This document shows, piece after piece, positions 1 to 6,761 of a DNA stretch of 27,838 nucleotides; the first letter of the stretch is position 1, and every line of letters begins with the position of its first letter. The notes under the pieces were generated by a model. That model saw nothing but the letters and a program-made list of their open reading frames with translations. It was not told where the DNA came from and ran no database searches. The DNA is from a virus. The DNA lies in the IMG/VR virus record IMGVR_UViG_3300017776_000132, positions 1 to 27,838 of that record, one strand, 5' to 3'. Both the position numbers and the translations under genes were made by a program.

Positions 1-1
1 A

Positions 2-163
2 GACGTGGCGTCGGTCTGTGAGCAGATGGATGTCACGCTGACTGAAGAGCAGATGGAAGATGTCTTGCACGATATCGTTAATGGCTTTGATGCTAATCAC
101 GGCATCAGTTGGGATACGTTTGAATATGTCATCCATCAGCACAACCCTGTAGATAAGGAGTAG
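2..163 (+). CDS. Hypothetical protein, C-terminal part (5' truncated)
   Basis: An open frame enters from the left edge (first full codon at 2) and stops at TAG 161-163, giving at least 53 residues. The visible part is acidic and helical-looking, with a DVTLTEEQMEDVL stretch and the end HNPVDKE. I recognise no family. It is followed 4 nt later by the next start and shares its strand and spacing style with the run of small ORFs downstream, so it is probably part of the same early operon. The Shine-Dalgarno sequence of the next gene (AAGGAG 155-160) lies inside its last codons. Confidence 0.6.
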   Translation, partial: DVASVCEQMDVTLTEEQMEDVLHDIVNGFDANHGISWDTFEYVIHQHNPVDKE

Positions 164-167
164 AGGA

Positions 168-614
168 ATGTCTGTAACATACAAAGCTATTGATCCTGAT
201 AGTGGGATCCGGTGGTGCGTCCGCATGGTGTTCATTGGGGATCAGTACGGTCTCAATCATTGCCTGACATATGGCGACAGGGAATATGATCAGGACAAGC
301 ACGATGATCCATTGATCGAGTTCTATGATATGGACTCTGGTGCGGCGGCTATCATGCGTAACACTGGCGACAAGACTGAAGCCTATCTGGCTGAAGAGTT
401 TGGTCAGTTTGTCAGCCGCTACTATTACAGCACGTTGAAGATGCGAGATCCGCTGGGCGAGGGCGGGGCTTTGACTGACTGGTCGGAGCGTGGCCTATGT
501 CTTGACGGCGGCGTGGATCGATGGTCGGTGTCGAGCGAGTTCATGGTCGATGCCATGGCGGCTATCAATAAGGAAATGGAAGAGCGGAAGGAGTTGCAGC
601 ATGATTACGCTTGA
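168..614 (+). CDS. Hypothetical early phage protein, 148 aa
   Basis: This 148-residue ORF starts at ATG 168 behind AAGGAG (155-160) with 7 nt spacing, so the start is well supported. The protein is acidic and rich in Tyr, Asp and Gly, with no membrane segment, signal peptide or motif I can name. It overlaps the next gene (start 601) by 14 nt. It is the largest of the small ORFs before the helicase. Function is unknown; a host-takeover or replication-accessory role is only a guess from its place in the early cluster. Confidence 0.7.
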   Translation: MSVTYKAIDPDSGIRWCVRMVFIGDQYGLNHCLTYGDREYDQDKHDDPLIEFYDMDSGAAAIMRNTGDKTEAYLAEEFGQFVSRYYYSTLKMRDPLGEGGALTDWSERGLCLDGGVDRWSVSSEFMVDAMAAINKEMEERKELQHDYA

Positions 615-855
615 ACTGACAGAGGTTTATCACTTGTCTGGAGAGGATCTGGATAAAATATTTTTGGTGGGTGACAGGTTCTTTGTCACCACCCGCACCA
701 TCCGACGCGGTGAGATTGAGCGCGAAGTGACCGTGATCAATGACGGCTTGTGTAGGCACGATGGGTATTTTGTTGCAGAGTCCTATGAAGATGTGCGGGA
801 CATGATCCAGAACAAGCTGATCACACGGTCATCGTTTATGGCGAGGTCACGATAA
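601..855 (+). CDS. Hypothetical protein, 84 aa
   Basis: The start is taken at ATG 601, reading MITLELTEVYHL, because AAGGAG at 588-593 sits 7 nt upstream. The frame is open further upstream to 490, but that part only shadows the previous gene. The mature protein has 84 residues and alternates short hydrophobic strands with charged turns, for example FLVGDRFFVTTRTI, suggesting a small beta-rich fold. No family is recognised. It overlaps its neighbours on both sides and its stop shares a base with the next start. Confidence 0.65.
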   Translation: MITLELTEVYHLSGEDLDKIFLVGDRFFVTTRTIRRGEIEREVTVINDGLCRHDGYFVAESYEDVRDMIQNKLITRSSFMARSR

Positions 856-1094
856 TGCCAGCACAACGCGCCAAAGGTACAAGGTACGCAAAGTATCACA
901 CCAAGTTAGACAATAAGACATGGGCTAGCTTGATGAATTATGACGAGAAAGAACGTCAGCGCAACAAAGATGCATGGGCGGCGCATTGCGCTGCCCTGCC
1001 GGATGATTGTTTTGCCGATGATGTGCAGGACAGTGACCACAGTACGTATTATTCTAGAAGTTTTATGGAAGGAAGGAGACTGGATAATGAGTAA
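855..1094 (+). CDS. Hypothetical protein, 79 aa
   Basis: ATG 855 overlaps the previous TAA by one base (TAATG), the usual sign of translational coupling. A GCGAGG at 841-846 can serve as ribosome site. The 79 residues are strongly charged (basic N-terminus, acidic middle) with several Tyr and Asp residues, and end in GRRLDNE. No motif or family is recognised. The gene overlaps the next start (1087) by 8 nt. Confidence 0.6.
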   Translation: MPAQRAKGTRYAKYHTKLDNKTWASLMNYDEKERQRNKDAWAAHCAALPDDCFADDVQDSDHSTYYSRSFMEGRRLDNE

Positions 1095-1383
1095 GTCAAA
1101 TAGTTTTGAAGACATGACGATGGAAGAGCGTCAAGAATATTGGGCAAAGCAGCGTGGGCAGGAAGCAATGGTGCGTGAAGCCCTGCTGTTTCAAATCCGC
1201 GACAAATATCCATCGATGCTGGAAAGCGTGGAGTCACTGGTCAAGGTTGCCAACAGTATCGGCGAAGATCTTCAGTGGCACGGCATTGAGGCTGTTACCT
1301 GCGCCGATATGCACAAGCTGATCGACTCAGCCTATTCGGTCACTAGACTCTATCATTTGGATAAGGACGAGTCGGATGAGTAA
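1087..1383 (+). CDS. Hypothetical protein, 98 aa
   Basis: The start is ATG 1087 behind GGAAGGAG (about 1070-1077). The open frame extends upstream to 940 but that segment lies inside the previous gene and reads as noise. The 98-residue product begins MSKSNSFEDMTMEERQEYW and looks largely alpha-helical with heptad-like spacing (LFQIRDKY, LESVESLVKVANSI). It is acidic, with the end DKDESDE. No family is recognised. Confidence 0.65.
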   Translation: MSKSNSFEDMTMEERQEYWAKQRGQEAMVREALLFQIRDKYPSMLESVESLVKVANSIGEDLQWHGIEAVTCADMHKLIDSAYSVTRLYHLDKDESDE

Positions 1384-1564
1384 GTATCTGCTGATCATGG
1401 TCACGATGACCAATTTCAATGGTGGTACGGTTAATGTGATCAGTACCCACGACACAATAAGTGAGTGCCATGTGGCACTCACCCAACACGGGTTCACAGA
1501 CTCACAGATGCAAAACACCTTCTGCCTTATCATGGAAGACGGTGTGGATTGGAAGATAAAATGA
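1376..1564 (+). CDS. Hypothetical small protein, 62 aa
   Basis: ATG 1376 overlaps the end of the previous gene by 8 nt, with AAGGACGAG just upstream as ribosome site. The 62 residues start with a hydrophobic run (KYLLIMVTM) that is too short and too soon broken to be a confident membrane anchor. Two Cys residues are present. No family is recognised. The stop shares ATGA with the next start. Confidence 0.6.
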   Translation: MSKYLLIMVTMTNFNGGTVNVISTHDTISECHVALTQHGFTDSQMQNTFCLIMEDGVDWKIK

Positions 1565-1737
1565 GTGTACCCAGTTGGGAAACACTGATCGCGGATCTGC
1601 GGATACTGGAAGTGGATCGGGAATATGATACGCTAGGACGTATCAAGACCAAGAAGCGTTTGCGTAGCGACATAAATTTTAGGAAGGAGATAAGTCATGG
1701 GCAAGGTCAAAAGCATGATGATGGACATGGAAGATAA
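1561..1737 (+). CDS. Hypothetical small protein, 58 aa
   Basis: ATG 1561 overlaps the previous TGA in an ATGA arrangement, so this start is preferred to the in-frame position 1465, which lies inside the upstream gene. The product has 58 residues, with a charged helix-like middle (LIADLRILEVDREYD) and a basic end rich in His, Gly and Lys. The C-terminal 14 codons overlap the next gene, which weakens the case for the last residues being functional. No family is recognised. Confidence 0.5.
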   Translation: MSVPSWETLIADLRILEVDREYDTLGRIKTKKRLRSDINFRKEISHGQGQKHDDGHGR

Positions 1738-1900
1738 GTTTATTGAAAAAATTGACGGTGTCATTGGGGAATGCGAAACATGGCACGAGTTTACCAGCCG
1801 CATGGAAAGCCACATGCATTTGGTGGATCACAACCCATTGGATGAAACAATGGACGTGCTGGCTGAGTCGTGGTCACAGTACTGGGAGAAGCATCAATGA
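1697..1900 (+). CDS. Hypothetical small protein, 67 aa
   Basis: ATG 1697 follows a strong AGGAAGGAG (about 1681-1689). The 67-residue acidic protein looks all-helical and is rich in Met, Glu and His (DKFIEKIDGVIGECETWHEF), ending WSQYWEKHQ. No family is recognised. It overlaps the previous gene by 41 nt and the next by 4 nt. The good ribosome site makes it one of the better supported small ORFs here. Confidence 0.65.
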   Translation: MGKVKSMMMDMEDKFIEKIDGVIGECETWHEFTSRMESHMHLVDHNPLDETMDVLAESWSQYWEKHQ

Positions 1901-2118
1901 TAATCAAACTGGAAGACGTGGTCGATACAGCACACGGCGTTGCAAAAGTGATTGGCATAGAAGAAGTGCGGCGCGGTGAGAAGTACGGTCACGATTGTTT
2001 GGAAGCAAACATAGGTTCGGCTGGCGATGACCGCAGGTTCAAGTATATATTTGATCTGGACAACGGGCACTGGTGTCGTGGAGTACAGATAAAAGGTAAA
2101 GTCGATGAAGGACAATAA
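1897..2118 (+). CDS. Hypothetical protein, 73 aa
   Basis: ATG 1897 overlaps the previous TGA (ATGA), and a GGGAG lies upstream around 1882-1886. An upstream in-frame start at 1870 lies inside the preceding gene and is not favoured. The 73 residues alternate beta-like stretches (IIKLEDVVDTAHGVAKVIGI) with charged loops, and could form a small SH3-like or beta-barrel fold. That is only an impression. No family is recognised. Confidence 0.6.
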   Translation: MIIKLEDVVDTAHGVAKVIGIEEVRRGEKYGHDCLEANIGSAGDDRRFKYIFDLDNGHWCRGVQIKGKVDEGQ

Positions 2119-2278
2119 TCTACTGCATGTCGCAGAGGAGCGGCGTAGACTCATGCATGAGTTTGGTGACCTGATTTTTGAGCAGGCGGATCAAGCTGAC
2201 ATTGATGCCAAGTACAAAGAGTATAGGGCGATGAAGCAATTAGATAAGGATGGTGTTAGGTATGTCCCGAAGTTCTGA
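2105..2278 (+). CDS. Hypothetical small protein, 57 aa
   Basis: This short ORF starts at ATG 2105, overlaps the previous gene by 14 nt and stops at TGA 2276-2278. It fills what would otherwise be a gap of about 130 nt. The 57-residue product is highly charged and helical (VAEERRRLMHEFGDLIFEQA), like a small coiled-coil protein. An AAAGG lies shortly upstream as weak ribosome site. No family is recognised. Confidence 0.55.
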   Translation: MKDNNLLHVAEERRRLMHEFGDLIFEQADQADIDAKYKEYRAMKQLDKDGVRYVPKF

Positions 2279-2501
2279 AACGAATAAGGTCGCGCACATA
2301 ATCAATGATGCGATGGAAGCATTTGCAGAAAAGAAGCTGGATCCTGATATGGTTTCGTTCTTGCTGATGTGTACGGCCTTGTCTATGGCATTGCGTAACA
2401 ATCCTGAGTCGCCGTGCACGGTAACACAAATGATGGCGTCCGCTATGGAAGCGGCTGTTATAAGCGTAATGAGTGATGATGAAGAGGAAACCCAACATTG
2501 A
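2262..2501 (+). CDS. Hypothetical protein, 79 aa
   Basis: I choose ATG 2262 (MSRSSETNK) because AAGGA at 2246-2250 then has workable spacing. The alternative ATG 2250 would have that site touching the start codon. The protein is all-helical in appearance with many Met, Ala and Glu residues (AHIINDAMEAFAEKK) and an acidic end DDEEETQH. No family is recognised. It ends overlapping the TTG start of the next gene. Confidence 0.6.
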   Translation: MSRSSETNKVAHIINDAMEAFAEKKLDPDMVSFLLMCTALSMALRNNPESPCTVTQMMASAMEAAVISVMSDDEEETQH

Positions 2502-2878
2502 TTATACAAGGTGATGGAAGCTGGGAAAAGCTGATGGACTACGGCAGATGTCCAAGGTGCAAGGGCGCAGTAAATCAGATCGCTAAACCACATGCAAAGC
2601 GCGAGTGCGCGTCATGTGGGCTGACGATAATTGACAACAGCGCACAATCCTATAAGATAAAGGATAATAAACTAAAACAGGAGTCTGACATGCATGAAAC
2701 TAAGCTGCATGCTAACGAGGATCAGATCGCGCAAGACACCAACAAGTTGATGCCGTGGGCTGATGCTGTTTCGACAATTGAAAGTGTAATAAACGATTAC
2801 TTGTACGATCCAGAACCAGTACATCACACATTAGAGTCAGAGGTGCTAGAAGCATGGAACAGGATACTGCGGGGCTAA
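2498..2878 (+). CDS. Zinc-ribbon-like protein, 126 aa (TTG start)
   Basis: The ORF begins at TTG 2498, overlapping the previous stop, with AGAGGA upstream. ATG 2534 is an alternative start. Near residues 18-42 it has two CxxC knuckles (CPRC and CASC) spaced like a small zinc ribbon. After a Lys-rich linker a second, acidic helical part begins at an internal Met (codon at 2690). That Met has its own strong CAGGAG site, so a separate 62-residue product from the same frame is likely. Zinc binding is inferred from the cysteines; function and family are unknown. Confidence 0.6.
   Translation: MIIQGDGSWEKLMDYGRCPRCKGAVNQIAKPHAKRECASCGLTIIDNSAQSYKIKDNKLKQESDMHETKLHANEDQIAQDTNKLMPWADAVSTIESVINDYLYDPEPVHHTLESEVLEAWNRILRG
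2678..2692 (+). promoter_or_regulatory. Strong internal Shine-Dalgarno and in-frame ATG
   Basis: CAGGAG at 2678-2683 lies 6 nt before an in-frame ATG at 2690 inside the zinc-ribbon ORF. It is a better start signal than the TTG at 2498. It suggests that the acidic C-terminal half is also, or mainly, made as its own protein. Confidence 0.5.
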
Positions 2879-3042
2879 GTCGTATCATAAGGGTACTTGA
2901 CGAGGAGTACACAGAGTTGCAATCTGCGGGACTATATCGGGAAGCCGATAAGGTTTTTAAACGCAGACAAACATATGTTGATATGAGGAACGAAGCTAAT
3001 GACAGACAACGTAGTGTATTTGGAACAGCCAAACAAGATTGA
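2854..3042 (+). CDS. Hypothetical small protein, 62 aa
   Basis: ATG 2854 overlaps the previous gene by 25 nt and has GAGG about 10 nt upstream. The 62 residues are charged and helical, with heptad-like hydrophobic spacing (LSRIIRVLDEEYTELQSAGL), consistent with a short coiled coil. No family is recognised. It overlaps the next gene by 44 nt. Confidence 0.55.
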   Translation: MEQDTAGLSRIIRVLDEEYTELQSAGLYREADKVFKRRQTYVDMRNEANDRQRSVFGTAKQD

Positions 3043-3253
3043 AGTCGTATTGGATCCAGTGCCTGTTGTATGCGAGTACGCATCAAAAATATACAAGGAT
3101 GTAGTCATCTTGGGCGAAGCCGAAGACGGATCAATCAAGATGATGACCACACAAGAAGATGTAGCGGACATATTATTTTATTTAGAGTCTGCCAAGTTTT
3201 CACTTCTGGGCGGGGGGCTGCAAGAACCAGACGGCGAAGACGAAGGGGCATAA
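2999..3253 (+). CDS. Hypothetical protein, 84 aa
   Basis: ATG 2999 follows GAGGAACG. The 84-residue acidic protein has beta-like runs (KIEVVLDPVPVV) then a helical part and ends EPDGEDEGA. No family is recognised. It is the last of the small-ORF cluster, 22 nt before the SNF2-type helicase, and is probably co-transcribed with it. Confidence 0.6.
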   Translation: MTDNVVYLEQPNKIEVVLDPVPVVCEYASKIYKDVVILGEAEDGSIKMMTTQEDVADILFYLESAKFSLLGGGLQEPDGEDEGA

Positions 3254-3275
3254 CACAGACTACGAAGGGGCGCAG

Positions 3276-4733
3276 ATGAAGTTTAATTACAAGACAGATC
3301 CGTACAAACACCAGCATGAGGCTTTGGTAAGAAGCTACGACAAGGTCAACTACGGCTATTTTATGGAGATGGGTTGTGGCAAATCCAAAGTACTTATCGA
3401 CAACATGGTCTGGCTGTACGAGCAAGGCAAGATTGACACTGCCATTATTGTTGCGCCCAAGGGTGTATATAGAAACTGGCAGATATCAGAAATACCGGCT
3501 CACCTACCAACGGACATTGAACACGAGGTTTATGTTTGGACACCGTCTCCGAATAAAACCCAAGCTGAATGCCTCAAGGCTGGAATTGAAGAGCGTAAAA
3601 AGCTCCGCATACTGCTGGTCAATGTTGAAGGGTTTGCAACGCCGAAGGTCAGCAAATTTATGGCTCTGTTCACACGCGACTCGTCGTTCTTACTTGCGGT
3701 TGATGAGTCAACAACTATTAAAAACCCGAAGGCCAAAAGGACTAAGGCTTTGGTTTCGCTTGGTAAGGCAGCATCGTATCGGCGTATACTTACCGGGTCG
3801 CCCGTTACGAAATCGCCGATGGATCTATACTCGCAATGTGCCTTCATGTCCCAACGACTGCTGGGCTTTGAATCCTTCTATGCATTTCAGGGGCGGTTTG
3901 CGATCACAAGAACACAGCGGATGGGCGGTCACAGTTTTCAACAAATCGTGGGATACAGAAATCTTGACGAGCTTGCTACCAAGCTGGATACATTCTCGTA
4001 TCGTGTGACTAAAGATCAAGCGTTGGATCTGCCTGACAAAATATACACAACACGCGATGTGACGCTGACCAAAGAACAACACGACTACTATATATCACTA
4101 AAGAATTCTGCCATTGCACTGTTGGAAGATGGTGAACTGGTGACAGCACCGTCAGTGATGACACAGATGCTGCGCCTACAACAAGTCCTGTGCGGGCACA
4201 TAATGTCTGATGATGGTGAACTGGTAGAGTTTTCAACCAGACGCATAGACGCACTGATGGACACCATAGATGAGATGTCCGGCAAGGTAATTATATGGTC
4301 ACGGTTTAGGTATGACATCAAGAACATTCAAGCCAAGCTGTCCAAGGTTCACGGATTAAGTTCCGTGGTCACATACTACGGAGACACTTCGGACGAAGAC
4401 AGGCAGACAGCCGTCCGCAGATTCCAGTTTGAAGATGCAAGGTTCTTCGTCGCCAACCCACAGACCGCAGGTTATGGACTGACGCTAACAGCAGCAACGA
4501 ATGTGATTTACTACGCCAACGACTTCAACCTAGAAACACGAGTACAGTCAGAAGACAGAGCGCATCGTATTGGTCAGGACAATGCCGTGACGTATGTGGA
4601 TCTAGTGAGTCGAGGGACTATCGATGAGTATATTGTTAAGGCTCTTCGGAAGAAGATTGATCTGTCGGCGAAGACACTGGGGGAAGAAGCTCGTCAGTGG
4701 TTGGAGCTAACACCCCGCCGAAGTGACGGTTAG
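3276..4733 (+). CDS. SNF2-type superfamily 2 helicase/ATPase
   Basis: A 485-residue DNA-dependent ATPase with both RecA-like lobes. The N-terminal lobe has a Walker A of form GCGKS (residues 33-37), a DES Walker B box (143-145, in AVDESTTIKNP) and motif III TGSP (173-176). The C-terminal lobe carries NPQTAGYGLTLT (394-405) and the arginine-finger motif RAHRIGQ (428-434), typical of SNF2-like phage helicases. The Walker A has Ser where Thr is more usual, which is common in this group. The start at 3276 follows GGGGCG. It is the first large gene of the replication block. No DnaB-type replicative helicase is seen in the window, so this protein or the UvrD-like one may unwind or remodel DNA at the fork; that is inference. 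Its last 98 nt are overlapped by an antisense nuclease gene. Confidence 0.92.
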   Translation: MKFNYKTDPYKHQHEALVRSYDKVNYGYFMEMGCGKSKVLIDNMVWLYEQGKIDTAIIVAPKGVYRNWQISEIPAHLPTDIEHEVYVWTPSPNKTQAECLKAGIEERKKLRILLVNVEGFATPKVSKFMALFTRDSSFLLAVDESTTIKNPKAKRTKALVSLGKAASYRRILTGSPVTKSPMDLYSQCAFMSQRLLGFESFYAFQGRFAITRTQRMGGHSFQQIVGYRNLDELATKLDTFSYRVTKDQALDLPDKIYTTRDVTLTKEQHDYYISLKNSAIALLEDGELVTAPSVMTQMLRLQQVLCGHIMSDDGELVEFSTRRIDALMDTIDEMSGKVIIWSRFRYDIKNIQAKLSKVHGLSSVVTYYGDTSDEDRQTAVRRFQFEDARFFVANPQTAGYGLTLTAATNVIYYANDFNLETRVQSEDRAHRIGQDNAVTYVDLVSRGTIDEYIVKALRKKIDLSAKTLGEEARQWLELTPRRSDG

Positions 4734-5058
4734 CTGCGCGTTGAGGAGCGTTGGGATGCTTGGAGAATTGATGAGGGTAAAGGTGACATTCATTAGTTTC
4801 CCTATCGACATACAAGAGTCGAACCCCAAGTTGTTGTTGGAGTTGCTTGAGAGTGCGGCTTATTACGGTTCCGTCTTTCCGGCGACTTACCGTCTTCACA
4901 TCAAAGAAATGGGTTTCGCCTTCAGGCGTGAGGGCTATAAGATCCACTGGCCCCTGTTCGATGAAGGGCTGGTAGACATAGCAGCCTCGCCCAATTAACC
5001 AAGCGGCGGCAATCAGTTCAGACTGTTTGCCGTATGCGATACGATGATCTGGTCTCAT
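4636..5058 (-). CDS. PD-(D/E)XK nuclease, lone minus-strand gene
   Basis: A 140-residue protein with the layout of small PD-(D/E)XK nucleases (Holliday-resolvase or intron-endonuclease type). Near the N-terminus is a helix with a conserved Glu (GKQSELIAAAWLIGRG), then GPVDLIAL with the catalytic Asp, then FDVKT as the D-x-K half site. The start at 5058 (MRPDHR) puts the domain at the usual distance. The frame is open to 5238, but that extension is antisense to the ribbon-helix-helix gene and reads as noise. No good ribosome site is seen. The Pro/Ser-rich tail (EELLPPVSSPTDQSSSEEP-like) runs 98 nt into the antisense of the helicase gene. Strand, position and fold resemble free-standing homing endonucleases, or it may serve recombination or repair; both are inference. 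Confidence 0.75.
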   Translation of the reverse strand: MRPDHRIAYGKQSELIAAAWLIGRGCYVYQPFIEQGPVDLIALTPEGETHFFDVKTVSRRKDGTVISRTLKQLQQQLGVRLLYVDRETNECHLYPHQFSKHPNAPQRAANRHFGGVLAPTTDELLPPVSSPTDQSSSEEP

Positions 5059-5065
5059 TTGGTAC

Positions 5066-5094
5066 TTGACTATCATTTCAATTATCAGATAAGG
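5066..5094 (+). promoter_or_regulatory. Possible promoter for the second early unit
   Basis: TTGACT at 5066-5071 is followed after 17 nt by ATAAGG at 5089-5094. The -35 box is good and the -10 box poor. The site lies in the short gap between the minus-strand nuclease and the plus-strand ribbon-helix-helix gene, where plus-strand transcription would benefit from restarting. A second TTGACT at 5300-5305 precedes the next gene. Confidence 0.25.
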
Positions 5095-5128
5095 TAAGGC
5101 TAGCAGATAGAAAACAAGGAGACAATAG

Positions 5129-5311
5129 GTGGATACAGATAAATGGAAGTCAGTTGCAGTTTCAATTGACATATACAAGATGCTAAAAATAATGGCACAG
5201 GACACTGACAGAAGTGTGAGCAAACAAGTTGCACACATCGTTAAAAAAGAATTTAATCAACCACCCTACATGCTTGATGAAACATCTGAAGAAATATACT
5301 TGACTAAATGA
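5129..5311 (+). CDS. Ribbon-helix-helix-like DNA-binding protein
   Basis: A 60-residue protein starting at GTG 5129; AAGGAG at 5116-5121 with 7 nt spacing decides this start. Residues about 4-37 fit the Arc/CopG ribbon-helix-helix pattern: a short strand (WKSVAVSID), helix A (IYKMLKIMAQDTD), a turn, then helix B (SVSKQVAHIVKKEF). Such proteins dimerise and bind DNA through the strand, acting as repressors or antitoxins. No toxin-like partner is adjacent, so a phage transcription regulator is the simpler reading. A perfect inverted repeat 4 nt after its stop is a candidate operator. The short acidic tail is unlike the core. Confidence 0.6.
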   Translation: MDTDKWKSVAVSIDIYKMLKIMAQDTDRSVSKQVAHIVKKEFNQPPYMLDETSEEIYLTK

Positions 5312-5314
5312 ATT

Positions 5315-5350
5315 GCAGACAATAACGTCTGCGTCCACAGCCGAAGGGCT
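5315..5350 (+). promoter_or_regulatory. Tandem inverted repeats (possible operator or RNA hairpins)
   Basis: Two dyads lie between the ribbon-helix-helix gene and the next ORF. The first is GCAGAC (5315-5320) with GTCTGC (5327-5332), a perfect 6-bp arm pair around a 6-nt spacer. The second is AGCC (5339-5342) with GGCT (5347-5350) around GAAG. A TTGACT at 5300-5305 puts a weak TAACGT -10-like box inside the first dyad. Roles as operator, processing site or weak terminator are all possible; there is no U-tract. Confidence 0.4.
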
Positions 5351-5377
5351 TAAACTTTACAGTAAAGGAGAAGAGAG

Positions 5378-5941
5378 ATGGCTGATTGGTTCCAGCTACT
5401 AGATGAGGAAGTCGATGCCCAGAAGTTCGACAGTGTAGATACGAAAGGCGCGTCGCGTCTTTCCAATCTTATTCGTGAGTCGATCAAGGCTGACGAAGAT
5501 ATATCTGCCGCAGAGCAGTATCTAAAAGATCTAAAATACAAAAAGCGTAAGATCAACGAAGAAGACATCCCTGCCCTGATGCATGAAATGGGTGTGGATA
5601 GTCTTGAGGTTGATGGCAACAAGATTAAGCTTCGTCAGTTTGTACACGCCCGTATCACGGACGACAAACGCGATGAAGCCTATACTTGGTTGAGATCTAT
5701 TGGCGAAGGGGACATCATTAAAAATGATGTAACAGTGTCATTTCATACCGGACAGGACAATGTGGTAGGGGCAGTCGTAGACGACTTACGCACACAGGGT
5801 CTTGATCCAGTACAGAAGACTCACGTCCATCCACAGACGTTAAAGGCGTGGGTAAAGAACCGGATAGAGTCGGGTAAAGATATCGACTTTGAAACATTCG
5901 GTGTGTTTGTAGGAACTGAAGCGAAGATAAGCAGGAGCTAG
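5378..5941 (+). CDS. Conserved phage protein of unknown function
   Basis: A 187-residue protein starting at ATG 5378 behind AAAGGAG. The first half is helical and charged (LIRESIKADEDISAAEQYL), with Lys-rich KDLKYKKRKINEEDIP; the second half ends in VHPQTLKAWVKNRIESGK followed by FETFGVFVG. This HPQTLKA...FGV ending is familiar from proteins found beside SSB and recombination genes in many phages, whose job I do not know. The spacing of 4 nt to the SSB-like gene suggests it works with single-stranded DNA metabolism. A Gam-like nuclease inhibitor is an alternative I cannot support from motifs. Confidence 0.75.
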   Translation: MADWFQLLDEEVDAQKFDSVDTKGASRLSNLIRESIKADEDISAAEQYLKDLKYKKRKINEEDIPALMHEMGVDSLEVDGNKIKLRQFVHARITDDKRDEAYTWLRSIGEGDIIKNDVTVSFHTGQDNVVGAVVDDLRTQGLDPVQKTHVHPQTLKAWVKNRIESGKDIDFETFGVFVGTEAKISRS

Positions 5942-5945
5942 AAAG

Positions 5946-6746
5946 ATGGCTGAAACAGCAGTAGCAGAAAAAAAGTCCACGGCTGTGGCAAATATAATGG
6001 ACGATCTGTACGCAAGTGCAGGCGAAGGTCTGGAGAATGTAGGCACAGAGGATATGCAGATTCCGTTTCTGCGTATCTTGCAGCCTCTGTCTCCGCAGTT
6101 AAACAAGCAGGACTCTAAGTACATTAAGGGTGCTTCGGGTGGTGACTTGTTTAATACGGTGACTGGTGACCACTGGGATTCGGAAGAAGGTGTAAGCGTT
6201 ATTCCGTGTGCCTATACTATGAAGTATCTGGAGTTCCAGTTACGCGAGAACGGTGGTGGATTCATGGGTGAGTTGGATCCCAACAGCCCAGATATTCGTA
6301 ACACTGAGCGTGTCGGACCTAACGAAATGTTACCGTCGGGTAACGAACTTGTGAGGTCAGCGCAGTTCTTGGTGTTGGCGTTTGGTGAAGACGGCATGCC
6401 ACACCAAATGATCTGCGATATGAAGAAGACCCAGATGAAGGTCGCCAAGCAGTGGAATACACGTCGCGCGGGTATGAAGATAATGCATCCAGAAAAGGGT
6501 CTGTTTACTCCGCCTATGTGGGCAACGGTGTGGAAGCTGACTTCTGTGCAGGAAAGCAACGACAAAGGATCGTGGTTCAACTACCAAATATCGCAGCGCG
6601 ATATCCAAGATGTTGATCCTAGTATCGTAAGTCAAGCGCGTGAACTGTATAACCAGTTTAAAATGGGTGAGATTAAGACAGCCGCAGGCACGGCTGATGA
6701 ACTGAACCGGTCTAGCACGGAAGTCGGCGACGACGTACCGTTCTAG
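5946..6746 (+). CDS. Probable single-stranded DNA-binding protein
   Basis: A 266-residue protein beginning MAETAVAEKKSTAVANIMDD. The core (about 30-235) is beta-rich and aromatic with no catalytic motif, for example QIPFLRILQPLSPQL and WATVWKLTSV. The last residues are acidic and end GDDVPF at the terminus. That tip is the hallmark by which bacterial SSB (DDDIPF) and, in looser form, T7 gp2.5 recruit partners. The neighbours (helicase, primase, polymerase) fit an SSB role. The core is not an OB fold I can recognise from sequence alone, so the assignment rests on the tail and context. A recombination accessory protein is the main alternative. Confidence 0.6.
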   Translation: MAETAVAEKKSTAVANIMDDLYASAGEGLENVGTEDMQIPFLRILQPLSPQLNKQDSKYIKGASGGDLFNTVTGDHWDSEEGVSVIPCAYTMKYLEFQLRENGGGFMGELDPNSPDIRNTERVGPNEMLPSGNELVRSAQFLVLAFGEDGMPHQMICDMKKTQMKVAKQWNTRRAGMKIMHPEKGLFTPPMWATVWKLTSVQESNDKGSWFNYQISQRDIQDVDPSIVSQARELYNQFKMGEIKTAAGTADELNRSSTEVGDDVPF

Positions 6747-6761
6747 TGTAGGGGCACTGGT

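Noticed and set aside
490-600. Upstream extension of the 84-residue gene to 490
   Set aside because: The extension lies wholly inside the previous gene in another frame, and the strong ribosome site at 588-593 fits ATG 601.
3376-4008. 210-residue ORF in another plus-strand frame within the helicase
   Set aside because: It is a frame shadow of the helicase, with Arg/Leu-rich composition and no motifs.
4723-4998. Plus-strand ORF of 91 residues after the helicase
   Set aside because: It is antisense to the nuclease, whose catalytic motifs are clear, and has no ribosome site or motif of its own.
5059-5238. N-terminal extension of the minus-strand nuclease with hydrophobic segments
   Set aside because: It is antisense to the ribbon-helix-helix gene, which has a good ribosome site and fold pattern. 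The nuclease domain is complete without it.
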